DNA of 64,000 nucleotides. Origin: Wyeomyia smithii. Its lineage: Eukaryota > Arthropoda > Insecta > Diptera > Culicidae. The notes beneath the pieces were generated by a model. The model worked only from the letters and a program-made list of their open reading frames with translations, did no database searches and was not told the origin of the DNA. Of the stretch, positions 25,122-35,510 are shown piece by piece. A program made the translations under genes and the position numbers. The stretch lies in assembly GCF_029784165.1 (NCBI RefSeq), contig NC_073695.1, positions 93,379,902-93,443,901 of the forward strand, written 5' to 3'. Numbering within the stretch: position 1 is the first letter of the stretch; the number at the start of each line of letters is the position of its first letter.

Positions 25122-27617
25122 AAAACCTAAATTAATCCACCTAGCGGTCAGACTCAGCCTTCTCATTCAAACTTATTATTTATAAAATAGATTTACATGA
25201 ATGCTTAAATCCAATAAAGGTATATTCACTCTTTGGGTTCTTAAATATTGATGTTGTAATTGAAGTATAAAATATGATATTTGACGTAATGTTAGTGCTT
25301 AAGAAATAGCGAAATAAAAGAAATGATTCTCAATTTCGAACAATTTGATCACGAGCGATACCGGAAACGTTCAGATAGTACGATACCACATTTAAATTAT
25401 GTTGAAGCCACATATATCGATCGAAGCAGGTATAGTTTTGAATAGTCTTTGAATTTCTTTTCTTTCCAAAACTTTTGAACAGCATATCAAATTGTTATGA
25501 AGTTGTAATTTGTAAGTTTGAGAAATGACTCGTTTGTATGACACTAGTTATGTTCAAATAAGTCGTGCAAAACTTGAGCTAATAGACTTTCGTTGTTTTA
25601 CAAATTAAAACATACCGGTTGCTTAAGTTTGATTACAATCAAATGAGAAGGTAACGTATAGGACAGCCAAACTTTGAAACCACGTGTTCAATCATAATTC
25701 ATCAGTTAACCCTTAACTAGCCCGCTCATCTGATATCAATATTGTTCAAATCGGTTGTGCAGTTTCTAAGATGAAGAAGTTTCGTGATTTGCACATTTCG
25801 ATACATTACAGACGAAGTTACAGTCCGATTACAGCAAAAATCAATAGGGTGTTATGAGGCAGTTAAACCTTTCATATGATACTAATTCTGTGGAAATCGG
25901 GTCAGCCATCGTTGAGAAAAGTGAGTGAGTCCAAGTAGTCTTCGAAATATGTTTCTTTTCATAGCTGGATTTCACGTTTTTAAACATTACAGGCAAAGTA
26001 ATAATCCGATTGCAAAATAAATCAATAGGGTCTTATGGGGCAACAATACCTCCCATTTTACCATTGATTTTATGAAAATCGGTCCAGCCATCTCTGAGAA
26101 AAATGAGTGAGATTAAATAGTCTCCAGAACACGTTTCTCTCCATAACTTCTGAACCACATGTTCAATCTCCATAAAATGCAAAAGTTGAGGGTTGTTTAG
26201 GTAGCCCGCTCATTTGAAACTAATTTTGTACAAATCGGTTGTATAGTTTCTGAGATATTGATGTTTCGTGATTTTTACATTTTGATACATAACCTCTAAA
26301 CTAGAAATCAAATCACAATAAAATTCAATAGGGTCTTATAGGGCAACTAGACCTTTCATTTGCAATTAATTTCATTGAAATCGGTTCAGCCATCTCTGAG
26401 AAAATCGAGTGAGATTGGGAGAGCGTTACACACACACATTCAGAAAATGCTCAGTTCGTCGAACTGAGTCGAGTGATTAACGACATTCGGCCCTTTTGAG
26501 CACTTTTATACCTTTAGATTTTGCAGTGATTGCTATACCTTTCTAGGAGAAAGGCAAAAAGTGAAATGATAGAAATGACTTTTAATTTCAACTTCAATCC
26601 CGAGCAAGGCCGCAAACATTGAAATAGTACATTATCGAATTTAAATGATGTTGAGGCCACATATTTTGATCGTAGCTATAGTTTTAAACAGTCTGCGGGT
26701 TGCGTTTCTTTCTATTTATAACTTTCAAACCACATGTTTAAACTTTATGAAATTCATTGTTTAAGGGTTTAAAAGCCCATTAATTTGAATACAACTACGT
26801 TCATAGCTTCTGAGATATAAGAGCGTTTTTCACATTCTGACGCAGCGCCAAAACTAAAAGTTTGATTACAATGAAATTCAATAGCAACCTTAGCGGCAAA
26901 TAGACCCTTCATTTGACACCAAGATAGAAAGAATCGGTCAGACCATCTCTGAGAAAAGTGAGTGCGAAAAAAAGGTGCACATACACACGTACACACCCAC
27001 ACACAAACATATACACCTATACATGCATATATGCAGAAAATGCTCGATTCGTCGAACGGATTCGAGTAGTTTATGACATTCGGCCATTTGGATCACTTTT
27101 CTACCTTTTAATTAGCCAGTGATCGTTAGGAGAAAGTCAATATGCTTACTTTCATTAAATGATTTCACATTTTTATGAACAACGGACAAAGTTAAAACCC
27201 GATTGCAATGAAATTCAATAGCAACCTATGGGGCAACTAGACCTTTCATTTGACACTAATTTTGTGAAAATCGGTTCAGCTATCTTTGAGAAAAATGAGT
27301 GAGTTTAAACAACCTCAGGATAACTTTTCTTTACATAACTTTTGAACCATAAGTTCAATCATAACGAAATTTAAAAATTAAGGGTTCTGGAGACAGCCCA
27401 ATCATTTGAAACCAGTTTTATTGAAATCGGTTGTGTGGTTTCTGAGATATTGATGTTTCGTGATTTTTACATTTTGATACATAACCTGTAAACTAAAAAT
27501 CCGATTACAATGAAATTCAATAGCAACCTATGGCGCAACTAGGCCTTTCACTTGCAATTAATTTTATTAAAATCGGTGCAGCCATCTCTGAGAAAAGTGA
27601 GTGAGAAAAAAAAAGTT

Positions 27618-27683
<66 letters not shown>

Positions 27684-27820
27684 ACATACATACATACATA
27701 CAGAAAATGCTCAGTTCGTCGAAAGGGATCGAGTGGTATATGACATTCGGCCATTGGGACCACTTTTATACCTTTGGTTTTTCCAGTGATTGCTATACCT
27801 TTCTAGGAGAAAGGCAAAAA
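25122..27820 (-). repeat. Composite modular repeat (D-C2-C), inverted relative to 7.5-9.6 kb
   Basis: Reverse complement of the three-part composite at 7521-9636. It begins with the end block (AACCTAAATTAATCCACC, then TAGCGGTCAGACTCAG). It contains a full-length D unit to about 26558, passes the same odd join (CGTTAGGAGAAAGTC, about 27124) and ends at TTCTAGGAGAAAGGCAAAAA. Unit D here is about 1,430 bp, about 480 bp longer than in the plus-strand composite. A (CA)n tract lies at 27626-27690. Non-coding. Confidence 0.8.
27626..27690. repeat. (CA)n microsatellite
   Basis: About 30 CA units then CATA-like repeats, at the same internal position as the GT/AT tracts of the other family members. 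Frames through it are artefacts. Confidence 0.95.
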
Positions 27821-28290
27821 GTAATGCCCTTTTCGTTGAAAATATAAATCTAACAACTACGATGGTTGTTGATGTTTAGAAGTCTTCAACTCTGATCAAA
27901 CTCTTGGTTTTCAAGATTTATTGAATCACTGTTGTTGTAAAAAAGATGTCTGAACGCAAGTTGCATGGAATTGATAGGAATTTAAAATAATCCTAATCAT
28001 TATTGAAGTTTTGTGCGAAGATCAATTGGATTTGATTAAACAATCAAAATTCATGAATTAAGTATCCAGTTTCAATATATAGTACAACATTGTATTTACT
28101 ATAGCTTTAGCGCTTGAAGATAGTAAAGTTACTACTAGATTCAATGAAGGAGTTGACTTTTTTAAATTTATTTGAAAAAAAAGATATGTTGGCAGACTTC
28201 AAAACTTTCTGTGAATGTATCAAATTTGAACTATTGTTTGTGATAATCACAAGCATAACTTTTTTTCTGAATAAGGCAATTAAAAATAAT
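27821..28290. other. AT-rich DNA, nothing recognised
   Basis: No gene or repeat recognised in this stretch. Confidence 0.5.
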
Positions 28291-28303
28291 TACTATCCAG
28301 TTC

Positions 28304-28530
28304 GACCTCCCAGCTGGTCTGGAGGTACGATGCTGGCCTAATAAGCCAGTCGTCGTAGGTTCGAGTCTCGGCTCAGGAGAGACTGTTAGTGTGAGTAGGA
28401 TCGTAGCGCTAGCCCCGCAATTGTCCTGTACACTTAACAATTGGCTGCGAATCCTGTGTATAATAAACAGAAGGTCGAGTTCCGAATCGGAATGTAGCAC
28501 CAAGGCTTTGCTTTGCTTTTGCTCTGCTTC
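28304..28530 (+). mobile_element. tRNA-derived SINE, complete copy with TSD
   Basis: A 227-bp element: a tRNA-related head (A box near AGCTGGTCTGG, anticodon-like loop CTAATAA in a CTGGC/GCCAG-type stem giving AAT, B box GGTTCGAGTCTC). Then comes a body (GACTGTTAGTGTGAGTAGG ... AACAGAAGGTCGAGTTCCG) and a CTTTGCTTTGCTTTTGC tail. It is flanked by TACTATCCAGTTC (28291-28303) and TACTATTCAGTTC (28531-28543), a 13-bp TSD with one change. The head resembles tRNA-Ile. It is similar in kind to the Feilai SINE described from Aedes, but the family identity was not verified. Confidence 0.85.
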
Positions 28531-29052
28531 TACTATTCAGTTCAGACCATTCTTGCAAAGACCATCCTCTCCGCGTAATTTGTGGATGACTACACCCACA
28601 AAAAAATTCATTTTTAATATCTGAAATCGATATAAAATTTAGAAGCAGCTCTGTTTGTCTATGATGAAACGAAATTCACGCTTTCATATCACAGTTATGT
28701 TACACTATTGGGCATCGAATTTTGATGCTACGTGCAATTTAAAGTAAAGCAAATACCACACCAAGAACAAAGAAGCTACCTATAAGAAGCTAAGCAGGTT
28801 CTAGGAAAAAAGGTGCAAGTTCAGGCTCTCACCTCAGAGGTAACTGTTGAACTTAAATAAAAACCTGGAGGAAATCACCGAGGAGTGCGACGTTCCACAA
28901 ACCCTCAAGGAGAAGCGAGGAGAGGAAATCCAGTGGGAACCCAGGCCACTTTTCGAGTAACTTCAGCAGATACGAACCTGGTCCTAAAGACAGCCAAACT
29001 TGAGGTTGGCTGATCAGTTTGCCTCCTGGGGATACTCCAGCATCCAGACGTT

Positions 29053-29200
29053 TGCTTCAGGTGCTTTGAGGGAGAGTATAATTTCTGGGCCTGTAAGGGA
29101 CCCGACAGGAGCTAATTGTGCGGGCATTGCGGTGGTATGGACCATAATGCGAAAGACTACGGGGAGCCTCCCAAACGCCAGGCATATTTCGGAAAACGGG
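29053..29200 (+). pseudogene. Retrotransposon gag zinc-knuckle remnant
   Basis: One frame reads CFRCFEGEYNFWAC, KGPDRS, a stop, then LCGHCGGMDHNAKDYGEPP. This is the pattern of two consecutive CCHC-type knuckles: the first lacks its His, and the second ends in Tyr where the last Cys is expected. These knuckles bind element RNA in the gag-like ORF1 protein. The frame with better length (29000-29236) is a shadow. Position just before the endonuclease agrees with ORF1-ORF2 order. Confidence 0.7.
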
Positions 29201-29268
29201 ACGCCAAACACATTATGGGAGGTTCTCAACCGGTAATCCGGATACTAAGCCACGGGTTTATAAGTGAC

Positions 29269-29845
29269 ACAACTTAAATTGAACCACTACTACGTGGCCC
29301 AGCAGCTGGTATACCAAATAACCTCTGAGCCGTTGTCAAACATCGCCATCGTATCGGACACCTACCGTAACCCTCTCGAAAAGGTTAACTGGGTCACGGA
29401 TAGGTCCAGAATGGCAGCTATATAGACAACGAGCAGGTTCCCGGTTAAGGAGGTTGTGTCAACTTTAAACGAAGGATACATGATTGCCAAGGTGAACGGA
29501 TTGTTTGACTGCAGTTTCCATGCTCCGCCACGTTGGTCTTTCGAAAAGTTCGTTCAGATGGTCGACCTCGTAGCTATGAAGCTGATGAGACTAACGCCGT
29601 TGGTGGTGACATGTGACTTCAACGCTTGGGCTGTCGAGTGGGGAAGTCGCTATACAAACCAGAGGATTCAAATCTTGTTGGAAGCTTTGACAAAGCTCAA
29701 CCTAGATCTGGCTAACGCTGGAACCAAGAGTACATTTAGCAGAAATGCTGCGAGGTCGATCATCGACGTGACGTTCTCCAGCCCAGGACTGATGATTAAC
29801 TGGCAGGTACACGATGACTACACCAGTCGGTTCGGTACAGTGTAG
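29269..29845 (+). pseudogene. APE-type endonuclease of the LOA/R1-like element
   Basis: The frame starts near LKLNHYYVAQQLVYQ. It passes IAIVSDTYRNP (the SEPYR-like block), has an in-frame TAG at 29423-29425 where Trp would fit, then runs open for ~130 codons: VKEVVSTLNEGYM, SFHAPPRW, TCDFNAWAVEWGSRYTN (catalytic DFNA block) and SIIDVTFSSPGL (D/T pair). The final SDH motif is lost in YTSRFGTV, after which the true frame resumes in another phase with VDHNVRRQATSR. This nuclease would nick target DNA for reverse transcription; this copy is dead. Confidence 0.8.
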
Positions 29846-30479
29846 ATCACAACGTAAGGCGGCAAGCGACGAGTAGAGACAACGCTCCAATCGTCCGCGA
29901 GTGGAAGACATCCCATTTCGATGCCAAGATATTTGAGGAGGCAATGAAAAGAGAGCTCGAGGGAGGCAATTGGCTCCGTCCGAAAGCAGATCAATTAGTT
30001 GTCACACTATCGCGGACATGCGACGCTACCATGCTCAAGACTCGCCAACCTAAGAATGGAAAGCCATCGGTTTAGCAGTCCTCCGCTGTGTGTGCCTCCG
30101 TGCAAGACAAATAATACAACGCGTATGAATCGAGGAACTTAGAGTAAAGCACCGCGCAGTATTCGGGTCTGCAAGATCAGCGCTAAAGAGTACTAGTAAG
30201 AGGACTTGTGAGACTATGCGCGAGTGCCAATATTAATGCGTGAAGTAACACCTACAGGATCGTGTTGGCCGAGATCGAAGGCGTGTTGGCGCCTGCAGAG
30301 CGATCACCAGCGATGCTGGAGCGTATCATCGAGAGACTTTTTCCACGCCACGAGCCAAGTCCTTGGCCTCCGGGGGTCTAGTCTCACGTCAGACGCTCTA
30401 GTATCTCAGGCAGATACCAAGGATGGTCGGCCAATCTGCTAGACATCCAATTCACGAGAGACGACAGCCGTATCGGGGT

Positions 30480-31190
30480 TCAGGAGGAGGCAAGGGTTAC
30501 GAATTTAGAACTCATCGTGATCGTCAACTCCTTAGAGGTGAGCAAAGCGCCGGAACTTGATGGAATTTCTAACCTGGCAATCAGGATGGCTATGAAAGGA
30601 ACCCTAGGCCATTCCGGACAGTCATGCAGGGGTGCCTGGATGACTAGCTCTTCCCGCAGAGGTGGAAGTGCCGAAGGCTGAGAAATCAGCAGGGGACCCT
30701 TCGGTATATGAGCCTATCTGTCTGCTGGACATTGTGGGTAAGGTGCTAGAGAGAATTATCCTCAACAGTCCAGTGAAGTAAACGGAGGGTGTAAACGGTC
30801 TGGTAGGTAACCATCTCGGCTTACGGAAGGGCAGTTTCATTTTGGATGCTATTCGTTCCGTACATCGAGTACAACACGGAGGAAGGTTAGAGAAGCGTCC
30901 CAATCAACGCAAGGTTCCATCCTGGATCCGGTGTTGTGGATTGTCCTGTATGACGGAGTGTTGAAGCTGGAATTCCCTGCAAAGATTTTGATCGGCGGCT
31001 TTGCGGATGTAATGTCGCTTGAGGTCTACGGTGAGGTTGAGGCAAGGTCGAGGACTCGATGTACTCTTGAGGAGCTAGAGCACCATAAGATGGAGGTCAC
31101 GGTTGTGAATAACCGTAAATAAGAGCAGCAGGCGGTGGTCAGAGTCGGAGACTGCACAATTAATTCAAAGCGATCTTTAAAACTTGCTAT
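30480..31190 (+). pseudogene. Reverse transcriptase remnant of the LOA/R1-like element
   Basis: Blocks in shifting frames: LEVSKAPELDGISNLAIRM (motif 1), GNHLGLRKGSFILDAIRSV (motif 3 region) and VLWIVLYDGVLKLEFP. Then ILIGGFADVMSLEVYG follows, where the catalytic FADD has become FADV, and HHKMEVTVVNNRK after it. Several stops and a gap between the two conserved halves show decay. The loss of the second Asp alone would inactivate it. The downstream 3' end could not be fixed beyond about 31.2 kb. Confidence 0.8.
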
Positions 31191-31200
31191 CACAATTCTA

Positions 31201-32457
31201 CATACAGAATAACGATGCAATAGGTGTACTTTTTGCCATTGGATCAGAGATACCAGGTGGAATCCGTGTGCACATTTCTAAAAAGTTTCAGATTTTTACA
31301 GATTGTTCAAGGAGTTGTGAATGACCAAATCACTATCTAATGAACAAATGTTAATTAAAATTGTTCAGATTTTTTTTGCGAGCTCACCCGAAGAAAACCC
31401 TTAAAAATCTCATTGTATATAGTTATACCAAAATTGACCCAGGGTGTTATTTTGAATACATCAACTTTACATAAATATCCTTAACCAGGATAATAAAATA
31501 AAAAACATTGTTTTCACTATTTTTAAAAACGAAAAAAGGGGTTGTTATGTATCTCAACAGCACATTTGCAAGCACTTTACGTTTAGAAGCATATTTTGCA
31601 TGGTAGAATTATTTTCGGCGAAGGATTCATCAACAAAATACATTTTCTGTTTTATTCGTATATGGTTCTTTTATTTTAGGGAGTATATTTTCTAAATTCG
31701 GGAGATTTATTTCGGATGTCTTCTCTTTTCTAACCACCTCCCTCATTTCAACGGTGAACCATCACGATTAAAACTTCTTAGTAAAAGAATATAATTCCCA
31801 TGTGTGCATTACGCCCATTTCAAAAACTATACAAGCATACATCTGATCTGACAAGAACCAGAGAACCAACAAAAACGGGGTACATTCAATTTATATGGGA
31901 GCTGTCCAGATGCCACTAAACAATATAGTTTTTCACACAGCCGTGTGAAATAGTTTCTCAGTAGCACAAAAGTTCATTGTACAAAATCGGCATTCCTGTG
32001 ATTTTTTGATATCATTTGAAATCTGGTTATATGTAAAGTATATTCTCATAAAAATTTAAGTTATTAAAATTAGGAAAGCAAAACCTGTTACAGCAATTCG
32101 TACTACACTTTGGAAAAATTTTAGGCGACACTTTGAACCCCGATTTGTTTTTAATACTCTTGTAATTTAAACGATTATTCGAAATTTATTTCGAGAAAAA
32201 AAAATAGAAAGAATAGAAAAGAATGAATAAACAAGTCATCAAAACATTTTATTGAATAGATTAAAAGAAAACACAAATAAACAAAAGGATAAAATGAAAA
32301 ATTAGGAAAAAATAAAAAATTATCAAATCAGTACAAATTTGTATACGTGTATCCGTTAATTTATTAAGATTTATAACTTATAGGACCCCGAAAAATCGAT
32401 AAATTTTCGTTTGTGACGATAGTAACAAGACCAGCTTGTTTATTTCCCCTGCAGGAC
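31201..32457. other. AT-rich DNA, nothing recognised
   Basis: No gene or repeat structure recognised in about 1.25 kb of AT-rich DNA. Confidence 0.5.
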
Positions 32458-32470
32458 TTTGCGAGGCTCA

Positions 32471-32614
32471 GGCCGAAAACATACTGGCGCGTCCTGCGCT
32501 GGGAGACGGTTCGCCCTGCTGCAGGTGAATGTACAGCTCTACTTAGGCTGTACATTAACCCACGACAAGGCGAACCGTCTCTGCAGCGCAGGGCGTGCTA
32601 CTATGTTTTCGGCC
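32471..32614. mobile_element. Foldback element, ~144 bp, copy 1
   Basis: Almost the whole element is one hairpin: GGCCGAAAACATACTGGCGC at the left is answered by a complementary right arm ending TATGTTTTCGGCC. Arms continue through CTGCGCTG and AGACGGTTCGCC to the central TGTACAG/CTGTACA. The same hairpin family is at 39231-39366. The ends of this copy differ (CCGAAA in place of TTTA). Confidence 0.85.
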
Positions 32615-34229
32615 TAACACTTCGAGCCTATTGGTACTAACAGTCTCTTCCAGCCGAGATTCGAATATACATACAGCGACATGTTTGCTAGATCAGCGTC
32701 AAACCTCGAGACCACAAACGCTAAATTTTCATTGATAGAATATATTTGGAAAAAAAATATTGAACACTGAAATATTATATTTGAAACTAGATAATAACAT
32801 GCAAACGAACAGTTGGCCGTACTTTGACATAGGCATTCCGTTCCGGCGAAAAAATCTGACTGTCTATGCGAATCGATTTTTATCTGCGCAAAAACGTGCC
32901 TCAAGCATATATCGGTTTACCACACTTGAAACACGCCCGTCACGGCACCGTTGTCATTTGTCACGAGAAGGCGTGTTACGAGCCTTTCGTGCTGTAAATG
33001 AGATTTACAGTTTGTGTATTTTCATCCCTTCTACAATATGTAGATACCTACGTTGCGAATAAGCAACGGCGGATGAACGGATCACCGTCTCTGTCTGCTA
33101 CTCATCAACGCACGCCACAATATCTATGGCACAGCAATAGTAAGCTCAAAGTCCACAAACGCGAGTACATATATACATTACGTTGCATTTGCCTTTATTG
33201 ACGGTGCTGATGACTGTATCAAGCTTACAGACGTCACAATTATTATACCTTTCCCACAGTCACACTTCCACTTTAAATAACATTAATCAAGGCAAAAACT
33301 TTGAAAATGTCACTGTGAAACATTTAGACGTTATATATGTCTGATTAGAGATTTATTTTTTCGATATTTGTACGCTCCAAACAGATAAAGATAACCAAAT
33401 TACTCATAACACTATCTGCTCACAAACGCATAATCAAACACAAATTTTTCTTCAAAACAATGTCATGCCGCAGGTGCGTTGCAACCCTGGTTGTATATAT
33501 GTACTGCGCTATCGTGCGTGAGAAATATTCGAGGATGCTAATTAAAAAAATGTAAGTACGTATAATTTGCATGCCTATGCCCCTCTCCAACGTCGACACA
33601 TTCTACAGCTTAATTTTCCGATTAAGCGGACACAGATTGCATACTGGCATATACGCAGTGTGTGTGAGAGCATTTTTCTCACCATTTAGAAGTCATGTTA
33701 TCATAAGAATTCAGCGGATAGATGGTTTAACCTTAACGTCCGTCTTAACCAGTATTATTCAGCTGCTGCTGTGTGCCGCAGAACTTGATTAAAATAATAA
33801 TAGTTTCTTTTTAGCACACCTCATTGAAATGAATCTGCGAAATTCATCGGATTGCTGCCACTCCAAGGTTATGTGACTCAATTCGTTTCGATACAATATT
33901 CATGACTTAGCTTTAGGCGGCAGTAAATCTGCAGTCGAATCAGATAAGTTCTAATACAATATTCAGATTCCAGCTCGCACGTCTCATCATTCTTTCCGAG
34001 CATGTAGTATATACTCAAATTGCAGTTTCAGCTCTATTCGATGCACAATTTTTAGTTTTTGATTGAAAGTGGATTTGTTTTGAACATGAATTGAAAATAA
34101 GAACACCACCAATTGATCAAATGGAGTTACCCTGGATACTTCCAGAATCCTTCAACTTGAATTTAATATAGAGAGGTTGAAATATGCTGCATGTGTACGG
34201 GTATTTGTTTCACTAACGAATATGCTCAA
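32615..34229. other. Unassigned DNA
   Basis: Several short frames (such as 32760-33062, 33571-33792) show no recognisable domains. No repeat identified. Confidence 0.4.
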
Positions 34230-34240
34230 TATGTACAACA

Positions 34241-34451
34241 GAGAGCCTCCCAGTTGGTCTCAAAATGATTGCTGGTCTAACAAGCCAGTCGGTTTATGGT
34301 CCCCGCTCGAGAGAGACTGTTAGTGTCAGTTTAGTATGATCATAGCCTGCAATTGTACGGCACAATAACAGAAGGTCGCGAAGTCCTTGTCTAATAAACA
34401 GAAGGTCAAGTTCCGTTAACGGAATGTAACACCTAGGCTTCACTTTGCTTT
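34241..34451 (+). mobile_element. tRNA-derived SINE, diverged copy
   Basis: Same family as 28304-28530: CTCCCAGTTGGTCTC, an AACAAGCCAGTC anticodon arm, GACTGTTAGTGTCAG and ACAGAAGGTCAAGTTCCG. The head has lost the normal B box (GGTCCCCGCTC). A short internal duplication of the ACAGAAGGTC block is present. Flanked by TATGTACAACA (34230-34240) and TATGTACAGCA (34452-34462), an 11-bp TSD with one change. Confidence 0.8.
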
Positions 34452-35186
34452 TATGTACAGCAACTAATTGCAAAACCGAGTATTTTCATATAGGTAAATA
34501 AATATTCAAATAAATAGATAATGGACAAGGAAAATTTTCGATATCTTTTACTAATCGGTTCTGTTTTGAAGCTTTAAGGAAAGGTTATGAACATTGCTAT
34601 AAACTTTCGTCAGGAAGAATCCTTCGAAAACATACTAAAAAAAAGAAGTTTTTTTTAGAATGTTGAGTCATAGCATTGTAATCGATATGAAATATCATAG
34701 AAAACAAGTTTCTAGCAACAAAATACCACACATGCATGATCTTTAGTCAAACTTGACGTTTTGAAAGGTCCTACCGGCAATGCAGATCTGAGGAAGTAAT
34801 CACGTGTTCAAAGATGGAGGTCACTCATATGACTATTCTCGTGTATCGCGAACTGCACATCAGTAAACGAACCGCAATTTCCTGCTTGCAGTGGCGTCTA
34901 ACCGGTATACGAGTCACGCGATTTGCAAGTTTTTCTATCATCCGCTGCTATAGTATATGACGATGGTGCCACTGTTGCAATGCTGATTATATTACAGTGA
35001 TAGGAAAACAAATCGGGTGGCATTTGCCTGGATCAATCTATATTAGACAAACCTATCAACTCACTGTTTTCTTGATTGACGATAACATGATAAACTTATA
35101 AACAGTTAGTGACAGACATAGACTCTAGCATATCTAGCACATCAAGTTGTATCAACGAAATCATTCTGATCAGATACTATTTTACA

Positions 35187-35268
35187 ACCATCCTGTACTC
35201 AAACTGTTGGTTGCAGTCTGTGTATATTAAACAGAAGGACGAGTTCCGATAGCGGAATATAGTGCTTA
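35187..35268 (+). mobile_element. SINE 3' fragment
   Basis: AACTGTTGGTTGCAGTCTG followed by AACAGAAGGACGAGTTCCG matches the last third of the SINEs at 28.3 and 34.2 kb. The tRNA head is missing. Confidence 0.7.
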
Positions 35269-35510
35269 AATTTCGATCTACATTACCCAACAGCATCATG
35301 AAAAATTCAACATAAACAAACATTTTTTTAAGTAAGCCGAAATAACACTAAAATTTTTGTTACACTTTTTCAGATAATGTCATGACTATTTCAGTCAAAA
35401 TCGCTACCTGAACTGTAAGCATCAAAAACTCCTGATGACTGCTATAGAATACTGTTTAGCCGAGAGGCCCACTCTTGCAAATAACATCAGAGTAATTATT
35501 AGGTTGGCGA

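Larger units (their letters stand above)
28800..31200 (+). mobile_element. LOA/R1-like non-LTR retrotransposon, decayed
   Basis: Remnants of gag zinc knuckles, an APE-type endonuclease and a reverse transcriptase occur in the expected order on one strand, with stops, frameshifts and internal deletions. The group is inferred from the characteristic endonuclease and post-palm blocks. Lian-type elements of Aedes are a plausible relative, unverified. It is too short for a full element (normally 5-6 kb), so much is deleted. Confidence 0.8.

Noticed and set aside
27517..27789. Four overlapping frames rich in Cys-Val or His-Thr
   Set aside because: Produced by the (CA)n tract and the flanking non-coding repeat; copies of the same repeat elsewhere do not keep the frame.
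29000..29236. 78-codon frame read as an independent gene
   Set aside because: It is a shadow; another frame over the same bases carries the gag zinc-knuckle pattern of the retrotransposon.
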